Assembly: GCF_008831285.2 (NCBI RefSeq)
Contig: NC_045144.1
Coordinates: 23,577,716 to 23,641,715 of the forward strand
Source of the DNA: Nymphaea colorata
Taxonomy: Eukaryota; Streptophyta; Magnoliopsida; Nymphaeales; Nymphaeaceae
Reading direction: 5' to 3'
Length of the DNA: 64,000 nucleotides
Positions 39,577 through 50,599 of the stretch are shown in pieces. Below the pieces are notes generated by a model that was given only the letters and a program-made list of their open reading frames with translations, ran no database searches and was not told the origin of the DNA. A program made the translations under genes and the position numbers. Numbering within the stretch: the first letter of the stretch is position 1; each line of letters opens with the position of its first letter.

Positions 39577-40047
39577 ACTGGCTACAATACAAATCCTCCT
39601 CAACTGCCAAAATTTGATGGGGCAGTGACCTCTTCAAATTCATCCAAAGATATCATATGTCAAATTTGTAACAAGAAGAATCACTCTGCCATGAAGTGTT
39701 ACAATCAGTTTAATCATTTCTTCCAAGCAGAAGATACTACTCAAGCCCTCGCAGCTCTCACTATTATTGACTCGCAAGATTCTGCCTGGCTGGTTGATAT
39801 TGGAGCAACAACACATATGACAGGAGACGCAGGTAAACTTAAAAACATTTCTCCTTATTATGGTTCCGATACAGTTATTGTTGGGAATGGGCAGTGTATC
39901 CCAATCACACACATCGGACAAGCTGATATTTTCCCAAATCTCTCTCTTAAGGATGTTCTCTATGTTCCGCACCTCACTAAAGATATGATTTCTATTAGCA
40001 AATTGACTAATGATTTTCCATATGACTTTCAATTTACCTCTGGTTGA
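39577..40047 (+). pseudogene. Copia zinc knuckle and protease
   Basis: In the gag frame, CQICNKKNHSAMKC (39658-39699) is a complete CX2CX4HX4C nucleic-acid knuckle. The protease follows: WLVDIGATTHMTG (active site codons 39796-39804), then VGNGQCIPI and LKDVLYVPHL. The family motif is Asp-Ser/Thr-Gly; here it is Asp-Ile-Gly, so the enzyme is probably dead. TGA at 40045-40047 breaks the frame just after the protease. Confidence 0.9.
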
Positions 40048-41522
40048 TGCATCCTAAAGGACAGGAGGAAGGGCAGGATAAAGGCAACCGGGACTGAGCA
40101 AGGCGGTCTCTATGTAGTGAACAACAACAGCGATCATAAAGCTTTTTTTTCATCATGATTTCGTCGAGCAACAGAAGAGTCCTGGCATGCACGTTTGGGA
40201 CATCCTCAATCTAGTGTTCTCTTTTTTCTGAAAAGCCAGAAATATATTGATGTTTTACCTAATGGTTCTCTTTCAATTTGTGCTAGTTGTCAAATGGGAA
40301 AATCTTGCAAACTGCCTTTTATTGAGGAAAGATTTATAGTGATCTATGGGGGCCCGCACCCGTTCTTTCTCGAGAACAATATCGGTTTTACAATATATTT
40401 GTTGATGACAATAGTCGTTTTACTTGGTTTTACCCACTAAGACACAAATCTGATTTTTTTGAAGCCTTTGTTCATTTTCACAAAATAGTTGAGCGTCAGT
40501 TTGACAGGAAGATCAAAATTTTTCAAAGTGATGGAGGTGGCAAATATACTAGCTCTCGCTTCATATCATACCTCGACAACCTTGGGATTAAACGGCAATA
40601 TTCCTGCTCTATCACTGAATTGGGTCTAACTTTGCTTTTTCACTCCCATGCACTAAAGCGGTTTTGGACTAACGCCTTCTCAGCTGCCGTTTTTCTAATG
40701 AATAGGCTTCCCACCTCAACATTGTGTATGGAGTCACCTTTCTCCATATTATTTAAAAGGGTTCCTGATTATTCCAGCATGCATATTTTTAGCAGCAGGT
40801 GCTTCCCTTATTTGAGAGGATATGCGAAGAACAAGTTTGACCCTAAATCTGTTCCATGTGTTTTTGTTGGATATAGCACACTTCATAAAGGTTACAAATG
40901 CTTCGAACCAAACTCCAGACGTCTATACATATCCAGGCATGTCGTTTTTGATGAAAATTCGTTTCCCTTCAAAAATCCGTCTTCTTTATACAAAGACGAC
41001 GTCAAGGACGGTGACTTTACATCTTTTGTTGATATGGAGACTTCAAGTGAGGGAACCATGCCAACTTCAGATCACCTTGAATCTGGTTCCAGCCCAACAC
41101 AAGATCCACGTCTGAATGTCTATGATGATATTCAAAGCATGCCACAGGCTAGATCTCTTGATACAAATGATGATTCAGCTGAGACGACACCAACCGCTCC
41201 ACCAAGCTTGCATGGTTCAGATACCACAAGCATCACCAGTTCTCCATCACACTCTATGGGAACCCAGACTATAGTAACCAGATCTATGACTCAATCAATG
41301 TCTCCGGGTAGTCGAACAATGACAACTAGAGCAATGGCAGACATTCATAAACCTAATCCCAAGTATGCCAACATTCAGATCACTTATTCTAGCATTCCCA
41401 AAGAGCCCAAAAGAGTACAACAAGCTCTAAAACATGATAGGTGGAGAGCAGCTATGGAAGAAGAAATGGCTGTGTTAAGATCTAACAATACATGGGATTT
41501 AGTTGTACAAAACCCCACATGA
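40048..41522 (+). pseudogene. Copia integrase with core deletion
   Basis: The pre-integrase zinc region is seen at about 40180-40330 (WHARLGHP, CASCQMGKSCKLPF). A frameshift near 40335 leads to the core in another frame (40338-41522): SDLWGPAP holds the first catalytic Asp, QSDGGGKYTS the second. Sequence then jumps from RQYSCSITE to LGLTLLFHSHA near 40615. The conserved NG..ER.H block that carries the third catalytic residue (Glu) is missing, so integration activity is lost. The C-terminal part (VFVGYS, KGYKCFEP, YISRHVVFDE) and a Ser/Thr-rich linker to RT are present. Confidence 0.9.
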
Positions 41523-42396
41523 ACGTTGTTGGATCTAAATGGGTTTTTAAATCTAAACTCAAACCCGAAGGGAGTCTTGATCGGCTAAAGGCACGCCTGG
41601 TTGCCCGGGGTTTTACTCAAGTTGAAGGAATAGATTATCAAGAGACTTTCTCTCCTATCATTCGACCAACTACTATACGGCTTGTACTTTCTATTTCCAC
41701 TATCTTCAACTGGAGCACCAAACAATTAGATGTTAAAAATGCCTTCATACATGGATCACTTCATGAAACTATCTATACGTCTCAACTACCAGGGTTTGAA
41801 GATCATCTCCTACCAGATCATGTTTGTCATCTTTGAAAGGCACTTTATGGACTCAAACAAGCGTCTAGAGCATGGTTTCAACAGTTAAGTGATTTTCTTT
41901 TCACTTATGGCTTTCAAGCTGCTATTCAGACCCATCCATGTTCATATTTCAAGAGGATAACCATTGCCTTAACCTTTTAATATATGTCGATGATATGATT
42001 CTTACAGGCAGCTCTTCCAGCCTCATTCAGAAGTTCATATCTAAACTTAAAAAGGAGTTTCCAGTCAAAGACATGGGGCAGCTGAGCTATTTTCTTGGGA
42101 TCGAAGTTTTATATACCGGCACTGGTCTTTTTCTTAATCAAGCGAAGTATGCTCATGACATTTTAGAACGAGCTAAGATGCTGGATTGCAAACCGATGAA
42201 TACTCCTATGGCTACCAAACTGGATCTCCTAGACACTTCCCATTTTCTGGATCCAACTCTTTATTGCAGTATAGTTGGCGCATTACAGTACCTAACCATC
42301 ACTAGATCAGAAATATCCTTCTCAGTGAATTTTATCAGTCAATTTATGCAAAGTCCAACACAAGCTCATTTCAAAATTGCCAAACATATCCTCTGA
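41436..42396 (+). pseudogene. Copia reverse transcriptase, frameshifted
   Basis: RT motifs run in order through three frames: [16 protein letters not shown] (to about 41505), [20 protein letters not shown] and [20 protein letters not shown] (41530-41660), [12 protein letters not shown] (41725-41765), KALYGLKQASRAW (41837-41875), then LIYVDDMILTGSS with the catalytic YVDD at 41983-41994. Frameshifts occur near 41515 and 41935; TGA interrupts at 41835-41837 and 42394-42396. The active-site residues themselves are intact. Confidence 0.9.
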
Positions 42397-42935
42397 TACA
42401 TCAAAGGGACTATTGATTATGGCCTTCAAATTCTCTCTTAAAGCACTTTAGATTTGTATGCTTTCTCCGATGCTGATTGGGCTGGATGTCAACTCACCAG
42501 AAGATCAACGACGGGCTATTGCACTTATTTAGGAGCCAATTGTATTTCATGGAGTGCCAAGAAACAATCCACCGTTGCACGATCTAGCGCCGAGGCAGAA
42601 TATCGCTCCATGGCTTCTACTGCTGCCGAATTGACATGGCTCCTACAGATTCTTCGAGATATTGGCATAAAAATCACTACAACGCCTATTTTACACTCTG
42701 ACAACATCAGAGCTATTTATCTAGCAAAGAATCTTGTTTTTCACAATCGATCGAAGCATATTCAAATTGATGATCATTATGTGTGAGAGATGGCCACTTC
42801 TAGACGACTGACCACTAGGTTAGTCAACTCCCATCACCAAATTGCTGACATATTCACAAAATCCTTGTGGAAAGTTAAATTTTTTGGACTTCGTGACAAA
42901 CTCAACGTCATCAGCCGGTTTCGTTTGAGGGGGCA
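42397..42935 (+). pseudogene. Copia RNase H and polypurine tract
   Basis: The RNase H domain is recognisable: YAFSDADWAGC, SWSAKKQSTVARSSAEAEYR, ILHSDNIRAIYLAKN and HNRSKHIQIDDHYV, with the acidic catalytic positions kept. Stops fall at 42439-42441 and 42784-42786. The end of the domain (HQIADIFTKSL) is open and runs on through the polypurine tract GTTTGAGGGGGCA (42923-42935) straight into the LTR without a stop. Confidence 0.9.
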
Positions 42936-43338
42936 TATTAAAGAAGAACCTTTAAATTCTTCCCCATCGGCTAACATCTCCAATCTGGCCAACGACAGTT
43001 ATGGAAAGCAATATTCAAGCGTCCCCAATCACTCCAAAATGGCTAACGATAATCCTGGAAAATCCAACAACAACAAAGGAAAAATCTTGACCAGCAAAGA
43101 AGAGAATGCAAAGATTGATGACTGCAAAGGGAAAACGCCCAAATCCAACAACAGCAAGGGAAAGATCTTGGACAGCAAAGAAGGGAATGGAAAGCTTGAT
43201 GACAGCAAAAGGAAAATGACCAAATCCAACGACAGCAAGGGAAAGATCTTGAACAACAAAGAAGAGAATGGAAAGATTAATTCCAACGATGACAGCAAGG
43301 GACAGCAAGGGAAAAAATGCCCAAATAAACTCAAATGA
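42790..43338 (+). CDS. pol 3' end continuing into U3 of the 3' LTR
   Basis: This 182-codon open frame starts within the RNase H C-terminus, crosses the polypurine tract and enters the LTR at 42936. It adds about 134 residues rich in Lys, Ser, Asn and Asp, with the 27-residue repeat (DSKGK and KSND motifs), ending at TGA 43336-43338. All of it lies upstream of the LTR TATA-like site, so full-length element RNA would carry it. Copia pol normally ends near the polypurine tract. The upstream stop codons mean this copy cannot make the fusion today; I read it as the remains of an extended polyprotein. No function is recognised. Confidence 0.6.
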   Translation: MATSRRLTTRLVNSHHQIADIFTKSLWKVKFFGLRDKLNVISRFRLRGHIKEEPLNSSPSANISNLANDSYGKQYSSVPNHSKMANDNPGKSNNNKGKILTSKEENAKIDDCKGKTPKSNNSKGKILDSKEGNGKLDDSKRKMTKSNDSKGKILNNKEENGKINSNDDSKGQQGKKCPNKLK

Positions 43339-43613
43339 TGGATTAATTTCTGCACGAGGTCTTAAACCTGAAACGGTGGGGGGAAGAAAAAGGAAAGAAA
43401 CAAATTTATGCCTTAATTAAATTCCCCAACGTTTACAGCAGTTACAATTTGCCGTATAAATTGTAAATGATACCCATGTATCGGTATGTGAAGAAAAAAT
43501 AACAAGAGGAGTTTCTTTCTCACCGTGGACGTAGGTTCTTTCGAACCGAACCACGTAACTCTGTTTCCTTCTTTCTTTCTCCTTTCTCTTTATGCTCCCC
43601 CTTTTCTTCTTTA
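42936..43613 (+). repeat. 3' LTR of the copia element
   Basis: It starts TATTAAAGAAG right after the polypurine tract and ends CTTCTTTA before TCAAA. Relative to the 5' LTR it has one copy of the 36-bp unit and 9 extra bp near its start. The TATA-like TATAAAT is at 43455-43461. Confidence 0.92.
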
Positions 43614-43618
43614 TCAAA
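43614..43618 (+). repeat. Target-site duplication TCAAA (right)
   Basis: Partner of 37677-37681; block B sequence resumes immediately afterwards. Confidence 0.9.
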
Positions 43619-44450
43619 TAACGACAGATTTATAAAGCACGTAGTCTTTTTAATTACTATTGATGACTTGTATCGTCTGCCAACTGACCACTGTCATGAA
43701 TAATTTCTGATTCGCGTTTGCTTGTGGATACCAATATGGCAACTTGAGTTGAGATTTATGTTCCAGATTCAATTATTAACCTTTCCTAATCACGTTCGAC
43801 AACGAGGAAAGGAAAATATTTTCATATTTCCGTATTGATTCATGTTAATTAGTTGTTGTTAGAGCCAGTAGGATGTCTAAATCCTGAATTAATTTTATAC
43901 GCCTAGGAATTGGTAGAGCACCAAATATATATATTTTGACAATGAAGTTAGTTGAGTACGCTGTACGTCAGAGATTCAGTTATATATCATTATTCATACA
44001 TTTCATAAATCCCTGCCTCTAATGTGGGTGCAAGTTTAGCGCAGCAACTTCTGATCATACGGTCTGTTTTCTATCTGCCCACGGCCACGCGCTTAAACTA
44101 TATTCTTCTCTTTCCTTTTTGCTTCATCAATAGAAAAATGCTCAACAAGAAGTTAATTGGAAAGAAAGTAATTCAGTTGGTTACAAAGAAAAGAATTCTG
44201 TGAATTTGCTGATGGATACAACATCCTGTAACGATTCAAATAGTGATCAAAATTCAGAATAAGAATAAAAAGTATCCTCTAACGCTTATTTTTCATTTCC
44301 CACCAAACGTTTCTTTTCATTCATACTAAAAGATTATTAGAAGTGCATGCAATTATAAAAAGGATGCCAGAAGAATTCAAAGTTACCATACTGTCTATTC
44401 TTTTTTTGTTTTTTTTGCCTTATATTCAATCTACAGTAGGAATAATATAT
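43619..44450 (+). repeat. Segmental duplication block B, part 2
   Basis: It continues the alignment with block A exactly where the copia element broke it (8741 to about 9600). Similarity fades near 44450, where a roughly 12.4-kb unrelated segment begins. Confidence 0.8.
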
Positions 44451-47400
44451 CTTCCATATGGTTATGGATGGCTGATAGTAGTGCTTCGTCAATTGTCATC
44501 TAGCAGCCAAGGGTTTCAATCAAATGAACTTTGCATAGGTATAAACTACTTATGTCCACTTATTTAAGTGATTGTGTTATTGTTTTGATGATCTTTATGA
44601 ACACAAGCAACCATCACAATATAAGATGACAAGAGGTCCATCTCATGATTTAGCCAGTATGAGGACTGGCTCAAAACAAAATTCTACGTTTGCACGAATA
44701 AGTATGGTTAACCAATAGGTAAGAAAACCTAAAAGCTATGTTTATTTATAAATATGTTGGCACAACACTCGAAAATAGCAGCACTCACCTACTTCACATG
44801 GAGAACATTATCTAAGATAAGCAAAGTGTGTTGAATCATGTCATGGTAATACGAGATATTCTTTTTAATGTATATATTACATAATATAGTTATATTGCAA
44901 TACAAATATGAAGGCCCTGGAACTACCATAAAATGGCCAATGAAAAATATGCAAAATTTGTACTGATGTTAGATGTAAACTGAGTTAACTTTATGAAAAT
45001 GATTAGACATTGGAGAACTGCACAATACATTGGAAGGTCCCGATCCTTGAAGATCAATAGAAGGCTTTCATTAGACACTTTCAAAGTAGAACATCAAGGG
45101 TTAGTGTGTAGTTAGTTCATATCTCGTTTCAGTTTCATCAAATATCTAATTTATTTTTCTTTTATAGAAGCAAAGTGTGTGAAACAAAATTAACCATCCA
45201 ATGCAGAGTTTTCTCATACTATGGATACAAACTTTTGCTTGATTTTGAGCATAAAATCTACTTTAATCAAATAAAATGCTATTTATTTATTATTAGTTAT
45301 TTAATTGTCTAATATTAGTTAGCTATTATGTATGGATTCCCCAAGGAAACCCAGAGCCTTCATAGGCTTAGTTATTCATTACAATGCAAACACGTACAAA
45401 TGGTTCTCAGGGTCCAAGGTTGTAGTTCAAAATTGTTTAGTAAGCATGTCATTTGTTTGTTAGATTGATTTATGTGCTTGAGTCAATGAAGCAAGAGCTC
45501 GACTACATAAAGGCGTTAGAGATAACTCATCTCCAATATATACATTAACACAAGTGAATGAGCTGGACCAATATGAATGACTGCATACATGTGGGATGGA
45601 AGTTTAACCGTCCACATTTTTTTATGCATTTCTTATCAAAAGTGAACTGATGGCACAAAATGCAATCCTAAATCAAAAGAAAGAACAACTGACTCAAGAA
45701 TAAGGAGCTCAAGTTGATAGGAAGTGCCAATTGAAAGAGCAAGTGAAGGTGCACTACATCTGACAAGATACAAAATGGGAAGAACAAGTGAAGATACTCA
45801 TGAAAATTATTAAAAATTACCTATTAACTGGAAACAAATTAGTAAACATTTACTATAGTATATTAGTGTTTTCAAATATGTAACTATTTGAAAACTATGT
45901 CAGGTTAGTACTGATATATCTTATTTTTTTCTTGTTTTTTGAGGGGCTCAAAGAAGAGTGGATTTTGTAAACGTCATCATACATCTTGCATGATAATTTT
46001 TTATTGCCTTGTTTCTTGTCTTGTATGATGATTTTTTATCACCTCATCATACTTCTTGAATGCTGATTTTTTTAATGTTTGAAAACTTTTTTAGCTGTTT
46101 TGTCGGAAACTACAAACTATAATTGCAACTATGTCTTTCGTTACTAGATTTTGGAGCTTATCTCAACTTCTCTATTTCCCTCTCCCCATTGTTAATATAT
46201 ATATCGTTAACTATAATTATGTTTAATGTTTATTATTATTGTTGTCTATTAAGCTGTTTTTGTTGCATTTGACAGAGGGTAAGGACATGATCAAGAGTTC
46301 TATCTTGGTGTACTACTAGGATGTTGCAAGTCAAGAGTATACTTTTAGAGTTCTTTTGCCCCTCCTTACCATTTTATGTTTGGACTGATCTTTTATCGTG
46401 CTTCTTTCTTTTGGCATTTTACCTTTACCATGTTGAAATATTAGGATGTTTCTCTGGTGTGTACAATGGTATGGGAAGCATGGTGTTTAACATGTTTCCT
46501 TTCCTTTCCATGAGAAAAGAGCTATCTGTGCTGAATTGGTTGTAATCTTTTTTTGTTTTATTCTTACCACCAACTTAGTTAGTTTTTGAGTGGGTTGATG
46601 TAAAAGGAACAATGTTCTAAAAATATAAATGAGAGATAACTGATTGGTGTCAGTCTGGTTTGGTCCATGATCCATTGCCAGATTTTGAAGGAGCTGCATC
46701 TATGGTTCAGTTGATTTCATTGGTTACGCGTAATTTGTCCTGATATTTGAAGAGAATGAACTATATGCAGTATATATAATTGTCAGCACATGAGGTGATG
46801 GAAGGTCAGAACTTTTGTTTCGTTTTGTTTGTGTAACTGTAAAAATTCCGTAGTTCCCATTATAATAGCTTATATGTTTGTTTATGACTTTAAATTTCAA
46901 CTTAAGGAGTTCATTACTTTTAAATGAAAATAACTTTCTTGTTTCTTTTCTCTTTTGGAATGGAAGGAGTGCTGCATCTACCATTAACAGCCAAGGAAAC
47001 AGATCTCTCGCTCTTAATACTGACTATAACAAAGAGGTGAGGTTCACTATTTAGTAGCACTGCCGTTTTTTATGAGTTTTCTTGTTTAATATAGTTCTTT
47101 TATCCCAATGCAACTCCTTTGAAAAAGAAGACTTGAGTGGGAACACCTCTTCATCACTCAAACCTGTTGGGACCATCTATAATTTGTGCTTCCATTTATC
47201 TGAGAACATGCATATATGGTGCTGCATCTGAGAGATGGAATGGAAAAGGTAACAAAACGTGAAGATACACCATGGAGAAAATGCCATTCACTGTACAATA
47301 ATATTTCTTTTCAAGTTGTCCATTTGCAAGCATTTTTCTCCCCCCTTACGGTTTTGCTGGAAAGTTTGCTGATTCCTTGCACTTCCTTGAAGAGAGCCAT

Positions 47401-47640
47401 TGAAGAAAAACTTGCTTGTTTTCTAGGAATAATAGACACATTGTCTTCCTTGTGAAAATTGCAGAGCGAAAAGGCTTGTGAATTATTGATCCTTCTCCTT
47501 TTTCCCACTTGGGTTTCTACTGGTCTTCAATTTTTTAGAAGAGGACTACAAAAATTGTCATGAAATTTGACAATCTTTTTGAGCCTTCGCTTTTACTGTT
47601 TTTTTCATGATCCCATTGTTTTGTGTCTATTTTGGTTCAG
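44451..47640. other. Left part of the 12.4-kb foreign segment in block B
   Basis: Mostly AT-rich DNA with no complete gene. Around 45970-46075 a phrase CATCATAC.TCTTG..TG followed by ATTTTTT recurs about three times. Around 46300-47600 the sequence looks like introns, with long T-rich runs. A possible small exon at about 46967-47036 (AASTINSQGN... between AG and GTGAGG) is not assignable. These may be intron remains of the gene fragments that follow. Confidence 0.4.
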
Positions 47641-48000
47641 CTGCTGTTGCATCGGCGGCAGGCAAGACGTTGGTGTTTGATGAGGTTGAGGAGGCACCAC
47701 CCCACATCATGGAGGTCAAGGTGATGATCCTCCTCACTACTGTCTGTCACATTGATGTGTACTCTGTGAAGCAAATTAAGGTAGCTTTCAGTTATAATCT
47801 TCAACACATCAGCGCTCTTTTTTTGTCTTCCTCTGCTCAATTTTTCTTCCCTTGATTTCCGTGGTTTGTTTGTAATTAGAAAAAACAGACATCTGTATTG
47901 CTTCTCTTTTAAGTTAATAAGTTCTTGTTCTCCATTTTCTACAATGGAGGGACAGAAATCTTTGTTTCCAAGAATATTTGGCCATGAAGCTAGAGGATAA
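47641..48000 (+). pseudogene. Alcohol dehydrogenase gene fragment
   Basis: Two exons of a plant ADH1-type gene are recognisable. 47641-47780 (after TTCAG, ending AAG/GTAGCT) encodes [20 protein letters not shown], then MEVKVMIL and VCHIDVY, equivalent to exon 2 of classical plant ADH. 47950-48000 (after TGGAG) encodes GQKSLFPRIFGHEARG and stops at TAA. The zinc-binding Cys (CH.DVY) and His (GHEA) are present. Splice phases match the family. Exon 1, the rest of exon 3 and all later exons are absent, so this is a captured or truncated fragment; a copia LTR starts about 0.15 kb downstream. Confidence 0.8.
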
Positions 48001-48145
48001 CTGTTTTTTCTATCTCCTTTGAAATTCTATGTCACTCTTGTTCCTTTTCTTCTTTCTTTCCCCTTTGTGGAGTACATGATTTTGTACTTATTTGACATTT
48101 TGCAGTTACAAAGAAAAAATAATATGTATTTTACATGTAACAAGG

Positions 48146-48689
48146 TGTAAAGAGTCATCACCGACTCACTCAAAAATTTGCGAGCCTCCTCTTGTAAGTC
48201 GGTGTCTAATGATAAAAACATTAAAAAATACAAAAATAATTAGAAAGTGGTGGAACCTTCACCACCGACCTTCTCAAACTCTATAAATAGAAGTGTTGGC
48301 CTTTGTGTTTAGCATGAAGAGAGTGATGAGTGTCTTGAGCAAGAGTTTAGTAAGTTCATGTGTTCAGTTCGTGAGCTCGAGTGTGGGAGTTTTCATTGTT
48401 TTCTCAAGTGCAAAGACATTAGTTACTTGGATGATAGCTCACTATGTGAGTTTGTTGAGGTGAGTTCATGTACCTTACTTTTGTAAGTTTCATCTTGACA
48501 AATAATGCAAGTATATTATTCAAGTATACTTGACGCATTTACGCCATCTTTTGTTGAGATCACTTTGTGAACTCTGTTGGTTTGCTGACTAAGGTTTGAT
48601 TAAGTAAGTTTTGTCAAGTTTATTATTAAGAATTATTTTGGATATCGAGACTCTACAAGTTTTATCTAGGGCCTACATTTTGGCCTACA
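48146..48689 (+). repeat. LTR of a second, truncated copia element
   Basis: It begins TGTAAAG and ends GGCCTACA, a canonical TG...CA pair, and is followed two bases later by the primer site TGGTATCAGAGC at 48692-48703. A TATA box (CTATAAATAG) sits at 48281-48290. The start is less certain than the end (48136 is an alternative), because no second LTR remains to compare. Confidence 0.7.
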
Positions 48690-48691
48690 AT

Positions 48692-48703
48692 TGGTATCAG
48701 AGC
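48692..48703 (+). other. Primer-binding site of the second copia element
   Basis: TGGTATCAGAGC is a perfect match to the initiator tRNA-Met site used by plant copia elements. Confidence 0.85.
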
Positions 48704-48764
48704 AAGGTTCAATCTAAGGGACAGTTTAATAATGAGATTAATTGGGCTGATTATATTTTGAGAT

Positions 48765-49550
48765 TATGACGGCAATAGCAGTGGCATTAAATAATATTGA
48801 AAAGCTTAACAACAACAATTCTTGCTATTAGAAATCTTTCATATAGTCGTATTAGGATCAGACACAAATCATTCATGTCGACGAGGAAGCCAAGAAGAAA
48901 TGGATGATCAAAACAGAAAAAGTTTTATTTGTAATTAAGGTATCAATTGAAAAGGATTTATTAGAGCATATACATGATGTCAAAACACATAAAGAATCAT
49001 AGGATACTTTTGCAATTCTATTTTTGAGAGCTAATGACACCCGCCTACAACTGTTCGAAAATGAGTTAGCTACATTAACTCATGAAAACATGTTGATACC
49101 AAGGTATTTTATGAAAGTTAAAAACATCTGTATGGAGATTTCTCAAATTGAACCTGAGTCTAAGATTAGTGAGCCCGTATGTGGAGAATCCTTGTTCGTG
49201 GACTTCGTCTAGAATTCAGCAGTTTTATAATTTGTGTTGAAGGTTGACCTGTTCAACCAACTTTATTGGAATTAGAAAATATTTTGATTAATCAAGAAAC
49301 ATTGGTGAAGCAAATGACTAGGCTTTCACTCAAACTAAATAATGGGAAAGCTTTGTTTAGTAAAGATTAGAAATCACATTGGCCAGCTAAGCCGGTCATT
49401 AAGTCTCAAAGTAGGAACTTTGACAACAAGAAAGAGAAAAATATAGAAAAGAAAATAAGAGAAACTACACAACAATAGAAATCAAAGAAAAAGTGTTTTA
49501 GATTTGAAAAATTGGGTCATTTTGCTTGTAAAGGTAGAGTCAAAATAGAT
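48765..49550 (+). pseudogene. Copia gag remnant (second element)
   Basis: Read with several stops, this stretch shows a copia gag: MTAIAVALNNIEKLN at the start, EEAKKKWMIKTEK, HIHDVKTHKES.DTFAILFLRA, then the open 49024-49212 frame (LQLFENELATLTHENML, MKVKNICMEIS). A zinc knuckle remains at about 49495-49545 as CFRFEKLGHFACK, with the second Cys replaced by Phe. The element ends here, where the LINE-like sequence begins, so protease, integrase, RT and the 3' LTR are lost. Confidence 0.75.
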
Positions 49551-49749
49551 GAAGAAAATGCAGTCACGACAAGTAAGCAACATGGAGGACCTAATGGACT
49601 GTATAGAAAAGTTCGTTTCTATATTCAATGAAAAGAGGAAAAAAAGATGAATGAAGTGTGGGTCTGGAAGGCTACTACCAAAAGGAGCCCAGGAAGAGGC
49701 AAGAACACTAAAGAAAAAAGAGCAAGAGGTAAAAAAGTGGACCCGAGAC

Positions 49750-50049
49750 TCAACCGTGGTAAGACCGCTGCAAGTGGTCAAAAGTGTTGATGTGGCCAGC
49801 AAGAAGAAGCCAAACAAAAGCAGTGACACGATGAGAAGGTAGGGGACCAAAGGGATAGGGGTGGAAGTGACGCCTCAGAAGAACCAAAGGAAGCCAGGTA
49901 GCAAGAAGAAAAAGTAAATTCTCAAGAAAGTAAAAGAGGCCAGGATGGGGATGCGAACGATGAGAGGCCAACAAGGCAGAGGAAGAAAGGAATGGCAGAA
50001 AGCAGGTCGCACCAAAAGTGGGAGGGAGAGGTGGAATTACTCCAAACAT
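49750..50049 (-). pseudogene. LINE C-terminal zf-RVT-like segment
   Basis: The minus frame includes VTAFVWLLLAGHINTFDHLQ, which resembles the region following RT in plant LINE ORF2 proteins (the zf-RVT domain, K.K.FLWLL...L.T...L). Further upstream on the strand, GLPMNYLSL and VDRLQYRQGKLLS fit the post-RT region. Confidence 0.6.
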
Positions 50050-50599
50050 TAGGGGAAGACAGGTCAGATTTGGAGAAAATGAATAAGGTGGTGGGAGAGT
50101 GCTGAGTTACTAGTCTCCACTACCAACAATACAAAGAAGACTTACAAGCGTGACTAAGGTTGGTAACCCCAGCACCCCGAAAAAGACACGGAAGGACAAC
50201 CATATCCCAATATGCAAGGCGATTTGAAGGCCGATCACTATCCCAAACAAATTTACGAACGATTTTGTCAAACCTTTTCAAAACAGGCATAAGAGGTCGA
50301 AAGACCGCTAGAGCATGGATGGGATAGATGCAAGACAGTGCTTAGCAAAAGTGATATGACGCGAGAGAGAAAGCAGCTTTCCCTGCCTATATTGGAGGCG
50401 ATCAACAAGCTTCTGCTTCACTCCATTCCAAAAGGAGAGTGCAGGAGGTGACAACATAATCTAAAGACTCAAGTAGTTCATAGGCAAGCCAGCAGCCTTA
50501 CACCCAAAGTAAGCTTCCGCAAGAAGCACCGTGGCAGAATCCGTGTGAATGATAGAAAGGTGACATTTAGAGGAATTAATAGAAAGACCCGAGATGAGC

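Larger units (their letters stand above)
37682..43613 (+). mobile_element. Ty1/copia LTR retrotransposon, complete but defective
   Basis: The 5.93-kb element has two LTRs (705 and 678 bp), a tRNA-Met primer site, a polypurine tract and the copia domain order gag, protease, integrase, RT, RNase H. It is flanked by the 5-bp repeat TCAAA. Integrase preceding RT places it in Ty1/copia; the closest remembered relatives are RE1-like polyproteins. A hand alignment of the LTRs gives about 28 substitutions over about 669 bp (roughly 4%), plus one 36-bp and one 9-bp length difference. The polyprotein carries several nonsense codons, at least three frameshifts and a deletion in the integrase core, so it cannot move by itself. 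It interrupts duplicated block B. Confidence 0.95.

Noticed and set aside
47216-47455. 79-codon frame upstream of the ADH exon as ADH exon 1
   Set aside because: It does not resemble the short first exon of plant ADH and has no suitable donor site before 47641.
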